Below, in pieces: positions 16,721 through 24,731 of a stretch of 64,000 bases of DNA. Source of the DNA: Tardibacter sp963781025 (GTDB lineage Bacteria > Pseudomonadota > Alphaproteobacteria > Sphingomonadales > Sphingomonadaceae); the NCBI GenBank assembly GCA_963781025.1, contig CAWADU010000003.1, positions 1,364,001-1,428,000 of the forward strand. Reading direction: 5' to 3'. The notes under the pieces were generated by a model. It was not told the DNA's origin, ran no database searches, and saw only the letters and a list, made by a program, of their open reading frames with translations. Positions within the stretch are counted from its first letter, which is position 1. Each line of letters opens with the position of its first letter. The position numbers and the translations under genes are program-made.

Positions 16721-17182
16721 TCACTCTGATGGGCCGTTCTTCAGATTGTCGGTCATCTGCCGAAGTTGAGCGAGGAGACCACGGGTTTCCTCGGCACTGA
16801 ACCCAACCATGGTGCGTTCGTCCAACTGAGAAATAATAGGCGCGATCCGTTCGAACATGTGGCGTCCGACCGCCGTCACATTCAACACAACGACCCGGCG
16901 GTCGCTGGGACTTGCCTGTCGATCCACGAGCCCGCGGGCGACGAGCAATTGAACGGTATGGGTGAGTGACGTGCGGTCGACGGCCGTAATCTCCGCAAGC
17001 CGTTGCATCGAACAACCGGGACATTCCTTCAGGGCTGCCAGCACCTTCATTCGCTGGTAGTCCAGTTCGTAGGGACGCAGTTCCTGATTCAGTACGCGAT
17101 TACGCAAGCCAAGAATTTGGCCGAACCAGTAGAATACATGCCTTTCCTTCTGGAAGAGGTCAGTTTTTTTCTTGGTATCCAT
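16721..17182 (-). CDS. MarR-family transcriptional regulator
   Basis: A 153-residue winged-helix regulator. It begins MDTKKKTDLFQKERHVFYWF, then shows the helix-turn-helix (about 55-85) CSMQRLAEITAVDRTSLTHT, the wing RQASPSDRRVVVLNVTAVG (D-x-R-R element), and a C-terminal dimer helix ending in LAQLRQMTDNLKNG. The ATG at 17182 is favoured over the longer frame to 17284, which adds an atypical N-terminus. The gene is convergent with the aldehyde dehydrogenase, 22 bp away. MarR proteins often repress neighbouring catabolic or stress genes and respond to small aromatic ligands; that role here is inference. Confidence 0.9.
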   Translation of the reverse strand: MDTKKKTDLFQKERHVFYWFGQILGLRNRVLNQELRPYELDYQRMKVLAALKECPGCSMQRLAEITAVDRTSLTHTVQLLVARGLVDRQASPSDRRVVVLNVTAVGRHMFERIAPIISQLDERTMVGFSAEETRGLLAQLRQMTDNLKNGPSE

Positions 17183-17882
17183 TTTGATTAACCTGAATAT
17201 GTTATTGGAAAATGCGTGATCGGAATCATTTTCGCTTCTTCGAATACGTAAATGCAATTTACTGTCGGCCGGATGTTCGGTCAATAATCTACCAATTCAC
17301 ACCATTACTTTCATGGCTTATTCTTCGGGTCGAAGAAATCGCCGGCATTCCACGTGGGCGGCTGCGCCTGATCTGCTATGTTTGCGGCGACTGCGCTCAT
17401 CGGTCGCGTGAACTTCGCTCCCACGGCATAATCGATCGGCTGGCTCAGATCATCGCTGGGCCGATGACAATGATTGATATTGACCAGAATGAGCCCGGCT
17501 TTAGCAGTCGCGTACTGCGCAAACGTCCATTCGGAGCAATTGGGCGCCCAAATTCCCACGCGATCGCCGGGCTCCAGCCCCAGGGCGAGAAGGCCCGCGG
17601 CCAACGCCTCGGCGCGCGCCAAAGCCAGGATGTTGGCCGTTTTTTACCCAGTCGTGTCGAAGAGACATGTGCCATGTACCCTTGCACGGCGATGTGTTTT
17701 CGGTCGCTGTCAGGGACAATAACGTTGATTTCCACATAATGAAAGCCCGCATATTTTGCCCCGGCCAGAGCCCGTCGCAGAGGGGTAGCGTCGGCTTCGA
17801 TTGTGGGTAAGGTACGGCCCGTAACAATAAGGAAACAAAACGGGCCCAGGGCCCATTCGGGTGAAGCCGGAAAAGGTGGGAA
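17183..17882. other. Debris region between MarR and phosphatase genes
   Basis: About 700 bp. It holds the acyl-CoA synthetase fragment (17311-17622). In 17640-17800 a minus-strand frame reads GFHYVEINVIVPDSDR, which may be another small coding remnant that I cannot place. The rest should include the MarR promoter (AT-rich 17180-17320) and the promoter of the phosphatase gene. No intact gene seen. Confidence 0.4.
17311..17622 (-). pseudogene. Fragment of an AMP-binding acyl-CoA synthetase
   Basis: The frame reads ARAEALAAGLLALGLEPGDR, then VGIWAPNCSEWTFAQYATAK and AGLILVNIN. This is the conserved N-terminal part of fatty-acyl/medium-chain CoA ligases (GL-x-x-GDRVGIWAPN...W). The family then continues NPAYR and several hundred residues, but here the sequence departs after VNIN and stops about 55 codons later. 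The AMP-binding P-loop and everything after it are missing. Upstream, no ligase start is readable. It is a broken gene lying between the MarR gene and the phosphatase gene. Confidence 0.7.
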
Positions 17883-19580
17883 ATGGAATTCAGTCGTACG
17901 TGGCCTTGCGCGCTTGCCATGATCGCCTTCCTGTTTGGAACCGCGCCGGCGGGAGCGGTTACGCCGCCGCCCGCGCCCGAACTTGTCGTCGTCATCGCGG
18001 TCGACCAGTTCAGCGCCGCCCTGTTCGACCAGTATCGAGGCCGCTTCACGGGTGGGTTGAAACGCCTGGCGGAGGACGGCGTCGTTTTCCCCAATGGCTA
18101 TCAGAGCCATGCAGCGACCGAAACTTGCCCCGGGCATTCAACCATATTGAGCGGGCGGCACCCGGCAGCCACCGGCATCGTCACGAATTTCTGGTTCGAT
18201 CGGGCGAGCGGCACCGGCATCTATTGCGTGTCCGACCCGTCGCAACCGGTTCCTCATCGCGACAAGCAGCCACGCGGTCCGGCCAATCTGAAGGTCAGCA
18301 CCTTTGGCGAATGGTTGAAGCGAGAATATCCGCAGTCGCGCGTGTTCGGCGTGGCGGGCAAGGACCGTGCCGCCATCATGATGACCGGCCACCAGCCCGA
18401 CGGCGTGTTCTGGTGGGATGACGAAAACGGCTTCACCACCTCCGTCCCAGCTGGAACCACGGCGGATGCACGGCTCGCGCCGGTGTCGGGATTCAACAAG
18501 GCGCTCTTCGACCGCTGGCGGTCTAGGCCCCCGGTTTGGCGGCTGCTGGACAAGCGTTGCGCTGCGCTTGAAGGCCCGCAAAGCTATGGCGGGCTGGCCA
18601 TCGATCACAAGGTGCCGCCTTCGGGATGGACGCCGTCGCGTGGCAAAAGCTTTATCGACGACGCGGCGTTCCAGCGGTGGTTTCACAGCTCGCCAGGGCT
18701 GGACAAGGTTACGATCGATCTTGCCGGATCGCTCATCGACCGCTTCCAGCTTGGACGTGGAAAGACACCTGACCTGCTCGCCATCAGCCTGAGCGCAACC
18801 GACTATGTCGGCCATCGCTTCGGCAATCAGGGCCCGGAGATGTGCGACCAGATCGCGCATCTGGACCAATTGCTCGGCGCGTTCCTTGCGAAGATCACCG
18901 CGTTGAACGTGCCTGTAATGGTCGTGCTCACCGCCGATCATGGCTCCATCGACGCAGCGGAAAGGGTAGCCGAACGCGGCATCCCGGCCGTCCGGATCGA
19001 TGGCGAAAAACTGGCGTCCGACGTCAATCGGGAGGTGAAGGCCCGGCTCGGCCTCAGCCACGATCCGCTGCTATCGTTGGGGGAGCAATTCTACATCCTG
19101 GATCGTGACGGCGATGCCATGCTCCGCAACCGGATCAGGGACGCGGCCGTAGAGACACTTCGCAAACGGCCGGAGATCGAGGCTGTGTTCACTGCCGATG
19201 AACTGGCGAAGGTGCCCTCGGCCCGCGGCAAACCGGTCGACGAATTGACGCTCGCCGAACGTTTCGCGGAGAGCTTCGACGCGGAACGCAGCGGCGACAT
19301 CTTCGTCGCCTTCAAGCCATTCGCATCCTTTGGCAACCCCGGGAAATACGGCGCCATCGCCGGGCACGGATCGCCATGGCAATATGATCGCAGGGTGCCG
19401 ATCCTGTTCTGGTGGCCGCGCGCCGACGGATTCGAACAGTCACTGCCCGTCGAAACCGTCGATATCGCCCCGACGCTGGCCGGGCTCATCGGCGTTCGGA
19501 CACCGCAAGTCGACGGCCGATGCCTCGATCTCGATCGAACCGCGAAGGACAGCTGCCGACCGGCCCCGCTTCAGAAATAA
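17883..19580 (+). CDS. Exported alkaline phosphatase-superfamily enzyme (PafA/NPP-like)
   Basis: A 565-residue periplasmic metallo-phosphatase. The signal peptide is MEFSRTWPCALAMIAFLFGT, with cleavage near PAGA. It shows LVVVIAVDQFSA (first Zn-site Asp), then NGYQSHAATETCPGHSTIL, in which the Thr of the TCPGH block is in the place of the nucleophile used by PafA-type phosphatases and nucleotide pyrophosphatases. LSATDYVGHRFG (Asp and His ligands), VVLTADHGS (DH ligands) and GAIAGHGSPWQYD (C-terminal His) complete the bimetal site. The family hydrolyses phosphate monoesters or diesters. The start is ATG 17883, after aaaaggtggga. It is monocistronic and convergent with the HWE kinase gene, 11 bp apart. 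Confidence 0.92.
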   Translation: MEFSRTWPCALAMIAFLFGTAPAGAVTPPPAPELVVVIAVDQFSAALFDQYRGRFTGGLKRLAEDGVVFPNGYQSHAATETCPGHSTILSGRHPAATGIVTNFWFDRASGTGIYCVSDPSQPVPHRDKQPRGPANLKVSTFGEWLKREYPQSRVFGVAGKDRAAIMMTGHQPDGVFWWDDENGFTTSVPAGTTADARLAPVSGFNKALFDRWRSRPPVWRLLDKRCAALEGPQSYGGLAIDHKVPPSGWTPSRGKSFIDDAAFQRWFHSSPGLDKVTIDLAGSLIDRFQLGRGKTPDLLAISLSATDYVGHRFGNQGPEMCDQIAHLDQLLGAFLAKITALNVPVMVVLTADHGSIDAAERVAERGIPAVRIDGEKLASDVNREVKARLGLSHDPLLSLGEQFYILDRDGDAMLRNRIRDAAVETLRKRPEIEAVFTADELAKVPSARGKPVDELTLAERFAESFDAERSGDIFVAFKPFASFGNPGKYGAIAGHGSPWQYDRRVPILFWWPRADGFEQSLPVETVDIAPTLAGLIGVRTPQVDGRCLDLDRTAKDSCRPAPLQK

Positions 19581-19591
19581 GACGGCTGCCG

Positions 19592-21598
19592 TCAGACGGC
19601 GATTTCCAGGGAGCAGATCAGGCCGTCGTGCGTGAAATCGAAACGCGCGGCGCCCTGCTCCCCTCGCAAGGCATACTCGATCATGCGGGTGCCAAAGCCC
19701 TTGCGGCTTGGTGGCTCGACAGGGGGTCCGCCGGATTCGCGCCAGGATAATTTGAGCCGCCTGGAAGCTGCGGTCTCGTCCGGTTCCCAGCTGATGCTTA
19801 TCCTGCCGGTTTTGTTGGAGAGCGCGCCATATTTGACGGCGTTCGTTCCCAATTCGTGGAGTACCATCGCCAGCAACAAGGACTTGTTTGCGTCCAGCCT
19901 GCAGTCCGCGCCATCAAGCACAACACGCCGCTGGTCGGGACCCAGGAATGGACGCAGCGCCCGACGTACCATTTCGCCGACGCCCACCCAGTTCCAATCC
20001 CGCTGCGTCAGAAGATCGTGCGCATCCGACAAGGCGTGCAGTCGCGCGATAAACGCTTCGCGGTCCTCCGGCGGTGCATTATGGAAGGTTTGCATCGCCA
20101 TTGCCTGCACCGTGGCGAGCGTGTTTTTCACCCGATGCTGGATTTCCTTCAGCAGCAGCTCCTTGGCATCCTCGGCGCGTCGGCGCTGCTCGATTTCCAT
20201 TTGCGCAGCCGTGTGAAGGCGGGCGTTGTCCATCGCCATCGCGGCTTGACTGGCGATGGCGGATATCAGGGTTTCCGTCTCGACGTCGAACTGGCCCGGC
20301 TCGTCATGACCGAAGAACAAGCCGCCACGAACTTCGCCCGAGGAGGAAACGACCGGGACCGCAAGATAACTGACCACTGGCAGGTCGTCCGTGGGCAGGC
20401 CGCGGTGCAAAGCATTCCGGCCATAGCGGGAATCTTTGCGAATATCGTCCGATCGGACGAGTTGGGTGCCGGCGAAAGTGGGTTGGAACAACGGCGAGAC
20501 GCGCGGCATCCCCAAGGTCGCAAACGCGTTGCGGTCCGCGCCCGAGAGCGCGCAAAGCTGGTAGAACCCACCCTTCTCGTCAACGCTGTTGAAGAAAAAA
20601 GCGCCGAATCTGGCACCGCTCAGTTCGGTCGCGATGTCCGTCACCGATTGCACGATGCGTTCCAGATCAAGGTCGCGTGCGATGATCCGCGACACCCGAT
20701 TCAGGGTTTCGAGACGGCTGGCATGCTGGCGCAGCAGGGCCTGGGCCCGCTTGCGCTCCGTGATGTCGCGCGCGATCTTGGATGCCCCGGCTATTGTCCC
20801 GTCCGCGCGCTTTATCGGCGAGACCGTGAGCGAAACATCGACGGGCGTTCCGTCCTTGCGCCGGCGCACCGTTTCATAATGTTCGACACGCTCGCCGCGG
20901 CGTATCCGGCTGACGATCTCCGTTTCCTCGTCATGCCGGTCGGGCGGTATGATCGTAAGGATCGACTTGCCGATGATCTCATCCGCCGAATAGCCGAACA
21001 GCCGCTCCGCAGCCTCGTTCCAGCTCGTGATTATGCCGTACACGGTCTTGCTGACGATCGCATCATCGGAGGAAGCGACGATTGCCGCGAGGCGCTGGGT
21101 TGCCTCTTCGCCCCGTTTGCGTTCGGTGACATCGACGAGCATGTTCACGCCGCCGGTGACGCGGCCCAACTCGTCGTAGAGAAGGCCCGGATAGGGAACG
21201 AAAGAATAACGCGAACCGTCGGGTCGTTCGGCAATCGCCTCCACGCCTCTGACCGGAGACCCCGTGGTGAGCGTAAGCGCCATCGGGCATTCGTCGTGCG
21301 ACATCGGCGTGCCGTCCGGCCAATACAGACGCCACGTCCCGCACCACAAATCCTCCCACAGCCTGGGTCGACGACCCCAGAAATTGGCGGCGGCCTCGTT
21401 ATAGAAGGTGATGCGGCCATCAGCATCGGTTGTGTAGACGGCCACCGGGAGGTTTTCGACTATTTGCCGGAACTGTTCATCAAGAACAGCGCCTGTTCCG
21501 CCCATCAGTGGTTGGGGCGTATCCGCAGCAACCGGCATGACGTCCCCCGTGATTTCCTCAATTTTGCCCACGCCAGGCGATACCTTCATCCCATGCAA
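19592..21598 (-). CDS. HWE-type sensor histidine kinase (PAS-PAS-GAF)
   Basis: A 668-residue kinase with no transmembrane segment, so probably cytoplasmic. A first PAS lies at about 40-160 (LDEQFRQIVENLPVAVYTTD, FYNEAAANFWG) and a second at about 170-295 (IVASSDDAIVSKTVYGIITS, LFGYSADEIIGKSI). A GAF domain lies at about 315-455 (LDLERIVQSVTDIATELSGA, YLAVPVVSSSGEVRGGLFFG). The HWE dimerisation box is at about 480 (LLKEIQHRVKNTLATVQAMA, His is the phosphoacceptor). The ATPase domain has HELGTNAVKYGALSN and the family WRE in SWRESGGPPV, ending near GTRMIEYAL. The start could also be ATG 21538, which follows GGGGGA. The stand-alone receiver at 21816 is divergent and a likely partner. Confidence 0.93.
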   Translation of the reverse strand: MHGMKVSPGVGKIEEITGDVMPVAADTPQPLMGGTGAVLDEQFRQIVENLPVAVYTTDADGRITFYNEAAANFWGRRPRLWEDLWCGTWRLYWPDGTPMSHDECPMALTLTTGSPVRGVEAIAERPDGSRYSFVPYPGLLYDELGRVTGGVNMLVDVTERKRGEEATQRLAAIVASSDDAIVSKTVYGIITSWNEAAERLFGYSADEIIGKSILTIIPPDRHDEETEIVSRIRRGERVEHYETVRRRKDGTPVDVSLTVSPIKRADGTIAGASKIARDITERKRAQALLRQHASRLETLNRVSRIIARDLDLERIVQSVTDIATELSGARFGAFFFNSVDEKGGFYQLCALSGADRNAFATLGMPRVSPLFQPTFAGTQLVRSDDIRKDSRYGRNALHRGLPTDDLPVVSYLAVPVVSSSGEVRGGLFFGHDEPGQFDVETETLISAIASQAAMAMDNARLHTAAQMEIEQRRRAEDAKELLLKEIQHRVKNTLATVQAMAMQTFHNAPPEDREAFIARLHALSDAHDLLTQRDWNWVGVGEMVRRALRPFLGPDQRRVVLDGADCRLDANKSLLLAMVLHELGTNAVKYGALSNKTGRISISWEPDETAASRRLKLSWRESGGPPVEPPSRKGFGTRMIEYALRGEQGAARFDFTHDGLICSLEIAV

Positions 21599-21815
21599 TC
21601 CTGCTGGTGGTTTCCACGCGTATTTTAGGGCCCGATCAGGCTTTCATGGGAACCCTTGAAACATTGATGGGTTCCGGAGTGAACAGGTTTGCCCTGCGCA
21701 TAACAGGCCGGGGAGAGCGGCGAGAGGAAGGTCGACGTTATGCGCCCATATATCAGGTCTTTAGCCACTGCGGCGCGAACTGCGCGATGACCCCTGCACG
21801 CTCGCGTCTTCCGAA

Positions 21816-22193
21816 ATGCCGGCGGTGAGTCGTTTGGCCCTGCTGGTCGAGGACGAGTGGCTTGTCCGGATGGAAATTGCCGACGCGCTTCAAACCGCGG
21901 GCTGGGTCATTCTGGAGGCATGTTCCGGCGAGGAGGCCATGGCGCTGCTGGACGAGCAGCACTTCGATCTTCTGGTGACGGACCTTCGACTGCCAGGCCC
22001 GCTGACGGGCTGGGATGTCGCCGATGCATCTCGAGGCCGATGGCCGGATATCGGTGTCATCTATGCGTCTGCCAATCCCGCGACTGAAGCACGTCAGGTC
22101 GCCCACAGCGTCTTCCTTGGCAAGCCGTCGCGCGTGACCGAGCTGGTCGCTAGTGCCGAAAGGCTGTGGAGCGATGCGCCCAAACGGGCGTGA
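21816..22193 (+). CDS. Stand-alone response-regulator receiver domain
   Basis: A 125-residue protein made of one receiver domain: LLVEDEWLVRMEIADAL (acidic pair ED near the N-terminus), LLVTDLRLPGPLTGWDVADA (phosphoacceptor Asp in TD), VIYASANP (Ser at the switch position) and VFLGKPSRVTEL (the conserved Lys-Pro). It has no output domain, so it probably acts by protein contact or as a phosphate sink. The gene is divergent from the HWE kinase, with 217 bp between their starts. HWE kinases often pair with single-domain receivers in alphaproteobacterial stress and light signalling. Confidence 0.9.
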   Translation: MPAVSRLALLVEDEWLVRMEIADALQTAGWVILEACSGEEAMALLDEQHFDLLVTDLRLPGPLTGWDVADASRGRWPDIGVIYASANPATEARQVAHSVFLGKPSRVTELVASAERLWSDAPKRA

Positions 22194-22273
22194 CCGGCAT
22201 AGCGAGCAGGGCCGGGCACGAGCTGGCGGTCATTCGTCCGCCAAGCCGAAACGACATAAATTTCCTCTGAAAT

Positions 22274-22334
22274 GCGTAACCAATATTGCCTTGCGGCGTT
22301 ACCGCGTTACGGCCTGATCTACAGACCTGTAACG
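22274..22334. promoter_or_regulatory. Repeated GTTAC-type boxes upstream of sodB
   Basis: The interval carries gcgtaac (22274-22280), cgttac at 22297-22302 and again at 22305-22310, and the inverted gtaacg at 22329-22334, ending about 30 bp before the sodB start. A factor binding GCGTTAC-like half-sites could sit here. This is a visual pattern with no known regulator. Confidence 0.3.
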
Positions 22335-22362
22335 TCTGGTATTTAATGCAAGGAGTTGTTGC

Positions 22363-23004
22363 ATGGCTTTTGAGCTACCCCCCCTTCCCTACGCCTCGGA
22401 TGCGTTGACCCCCCATATGTCCGCCGAAACCCTCGATTTCCACCACGGCAAACACCACAAGGCCTATGTCGACAAGGTCAACGGGTGGATCGAGGAAAAG
22501 GGGCTCCAGGGCAAATCACTCGTCGAAGTAATCAAGGTCGCCAAGGACAAAGGCGATAAGGGCCTGTTCAACAATGCCGCCCAGGTCTGGAACCACAGCT
22601 TTTTCTGGAACTGCCTCGCGCCGGCCGGACAGGAACCGACCGGCAAGCTGAAATCGCTAATCGACGAAACCTTCGGATCGACCGACGCCCTGCTCAAGAA
22701 GCTGAAGGACGAAGCCGTAAACCACTTCGCCAGCGGCTGGGCATGGCTGGTCCTCAAGAACGGCAAGCTTGAAGTGACGTCCTATCATGACGCCGACACG
22801 CCGGTCGTTTACGAAGGCGTGCAGCCGCTCTTGACGCTCGATGTGTGGGAACATGCCTATTACATCGATTATCGCAACGCCCGGCCCGTTTTTGCCGAGA
22901 CGGTGCTGACCAACATCATCAACTGGGCGTTCGTCGCGCAAAACCTGGACGGTGAGGGCATCTCGCGCGCCGACCAGCACCAGCGCGAGGTTCAGGCGGC
23001 CTGA
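22363..23004 (+). CDS. sodB: Superoxide dismutase, Fe type
   Basis: A 213-residue Fe/Mn superoxide dismutase, converting superoxide to H2O2 and O2 in the cytoplasm. Metal ligands are visible as the His in TLDFHHGKHHKAYVD, the His in NNAAQVWNHSFFW, and Asp and His in LDVWEHAYYID. The Gln in FNNAAQVWNH lies where Fe-enzymes keep the active-site Gln, which supports iron. The family length of about 200 is respected. AAGGAG precedes the ATG by 7 bp. It appears monocistronic with its own promoter, and GTTAC boxes lie upstream. Confidence 0.97.
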   Translation: MAFELPPLPYASDALTPHMSAETLDFHHGKHHKAYVDKVNGWIEEKGLQGKSLVEVIKVAKDKGDKGLFNNAAQVWNHSFFWNCLAPAGQEPTGKLKSLIDETFGSTDALLKKLKDEAVNHFASGWAWLVLKNGKLEVTSYHDADTPVVYEGVQPLLTLDVWEHAYYIDYRNARPVFAETVLTNIINWAFVAQNLDGEGISRADQHQREVQAA

Positions 23005-23081
23005 CGGAAAGGCACTGTTCTTCCGCCGGAACTGGGAACGCATTTCACGAAATGGTGTTCTATCCGGGAAAGGATGTCATC

Positions 23082-23255
23082 ATGCTGAAATGGGCGTTAA
23101 TATTCGCAATTGTTGCGATAATTGCAGGTGTTCTCGGCTTTGGCGGAATTGCAGGTGCCGCAGCCGGCATAGCCAAGCTGCTCTTCATCCTGGCGATCGC
23201 CATTTTCCTCATCTTCCTTGTTCTTGGAATGGTCGCCGCAAAGAAGGTAACCTGA
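23082..23255 (+). CDS. DUF1328 small membrane protein (YtjA-like)
   Basis: A 57-residue, almost wholly hydrophobic protein with two membrane helices. The DUF1328 pattern is clear: MLKWALIFAIVAIIAGVLGF, then GGIAGAAAGIAKLLFILAI, with a short KK end. Proteins of this family are common in proteobacteria, often stress-induced, and their function is unknown. The start at 23082 is favoured over the longer frame from 23052, because the family begins with ML-x-WA. It follows sodB by 77 bp on the same strand and may be co-transcribed. Confidence 0.85.
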   Translation: MLKWALIFAIVAIIAGVLGFGGIAGAAAGIAKLLFILAIAIFLIFLVLGMVAAKKVT

Positions 23256-23345
23256 ACCAGTACTTGGAACGGTTATTGGAGCTGATCGGCTAGTCCAGCC
23301 CTTCAGCTCCATTACCGGTACGAATGCGCCGGTCTGCCAATCTCC

Positions 23346-24731
23346 TCATGCGGCCTCCAGCGGCACGACGAGAGCGTCCGTGAAACTGTTGCACCACCAG
23401 ATAACGTCCTCGCGCACCACCGCATCCATCAAGCTGTTCCAGCGCTGGGTCCGCTCCTTCAGCGGCATTGAAAGCGCCCTTTCGATGGCGTCGGCGATTT
23501 CTTCGACGCTATGCGGATTGATCAGCAGCGCGTCCTTGAGCTGGAGGGCCGCACCGGCGAAACGCGACAGGATCAACACGCCCGGGTTGGCGGGATCCTG
23601 GGCCGCGACATATTCCTTGGCGACAAGGTTCATGCCATCGCGCAGCGGCGTGACGAGGCCGATCCGCGCGGCCCGGTAAATTCCGGCAAGCTGCGCGCGG
23701 GGGTGGCCCTGGTTGACGTAACGGATCGGCACCCATTCAACGTTGCCGAAGGTGCCGTTGATACGGCCAGCCAGCGAATCGAGCGTCGCGTGAATTTCCT
23801 GATAGCTCTGGACATCATCGCGCGACGTCGGCGCGATCTGGAGCAGAAAAACCTTCCCACTGCGTTCGGGATGGGCGGTAAGGAAACGCTCGTAACCGAG
23901 AAAGCGCGCTTCCAGGCCTTTGGAATAATCGAGACGATCGACGCCGATGATCATCGCGCGATCCAGAGCGCTGGTGCGCATTCGCTCGCATGCCTCCTTC
24001 GCCACCGGCCCATTTGACGCCGCGATGAAATCCTCCGCATCGATGCCGATTGGACAGGCGATAGCCCGAAGCGTCCGGTCGCCGATCCTGATCTGTCCAT
24101 CGGGGCCGATAACGGCGTCGGTCTGGCTTGCGACATAATGCATGAATGCTTCCAGCCATTCAGCGGTCTGGAAGCCGATCACATCATATTCGAACATTAA
24201 ATCGACCAGCAGCCGATGGCTTGGAAGGGCACGCAGCAATCCGGTGGGGGGCCATGGAATGTGCAGGAAGAAGCCGATGCGATTCCCGCAGCCCCGCTTG
24301 CGAAGTTCGCGGCCAAGCGGGATGAGGTGATAATCATGCACCCATACCAGATCGTCCGTCTGGATAAGCGGATGCAAAGTCTCCGCAAAGCGCCGGTTGA
24401 CGCGTTCATAGCCGCCCGCAAAGCTGCGTTCGAACTCCGCCAGGTCGATGCGATAATGAAACAACGGCCAAAGCGTCCGGTTGGCATAGCCATTATAGTA
24501 TTCGTCGACGTCCTGCTCTTCGAGGTCGATCGTCGCGGTGGTGACGCCGTGGGTGCGCTGGAAGTTGAGATGGCCGGTGAAGCTGTCGGTGGTTTCGCCT
24601 GACCAGCCGAACCATAGCCCGCTGCGCTCTCGCAACGCTGCCGACAATGCCACCGCCAATCCCCCCTGGTTCCCCGAGCCTTCGCCATTGGGCGGCTGCA
24701 CCCGGTTCGAAACGACTATGAGGCGGTTCAT
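23346..24731 (-). CDS. otsA: Trehalose-6-phosphate synthase
   Basis: A 461-residue GT20 enzyme making trehalose-6-phosphate from UDP-glucose and glucose-6-phosphate. It begins MNRLIVVSNRVQPPNGEG, with the NR and G of the glucose-6-phosphate loop. Other elements are WFGWSGET, LVWVHDYHLIPLGRELRKRG, GFFLHIPWPP, IGVDRLDYSKGLEARFLGYE (donor site Arg and Lys), LRDGMNLVAKEYVA, and LSRFAGAA. The size matches E. coli OtsA (474). The ATG overlaps the GH15 stop as ATGA, so the gene is coupled. It is last in the otsB-GH15-otsA operon. Confidence 0.96.
   Translation of the reverse strand: MNRLIVVSNRVQPPNGEGSGNQGGLAVALSAALRERSGLWFGWSGETTDSFTGHLNFQRTHGVTTATIDLEEQDVDEYYNGYANRTLWPLFHYRIDLAEFERSFAGGYERVNRRFAETLHPLIQTDDLVWVHDYHLIPLGRELRKRGCGNRIGFFLHIPWPPTGLLRALPSHRLLVDLMFEYDVIGFQTAEWLEAFMHYVASQTDAVIGPDGQIRIGDRTLRAIACPIGIDAEDFIAASNGPVAKEACERMRTSALDRAMIIGVDRLDYSKGLEARFLGYERFLTAHPERSGKVFLLQIAPTSRDDVQSYQEIHATLDSLAGRINGTFGNVEWVPIRYVNQGHPRAQLAGIYRAARIGLVTPLRDGMNLVAKEYVAAQDPANPGVLILSRFAGAALQLKDALLINPHSVEEIADAIERALSMPLKERTQRWNSLMDAVVREDVIWWCNSFTDALVVPLEAA

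Noticed and set aside
14812..17744. The 14-mer gatttccacataat occurs near both gene fragments, at about 14812 and 17731
   Set aside because: A shared 14-mer is expected by chance several times in 64 kb. Flanking bases do not match, so it is not evidence for a mobile element or att site.
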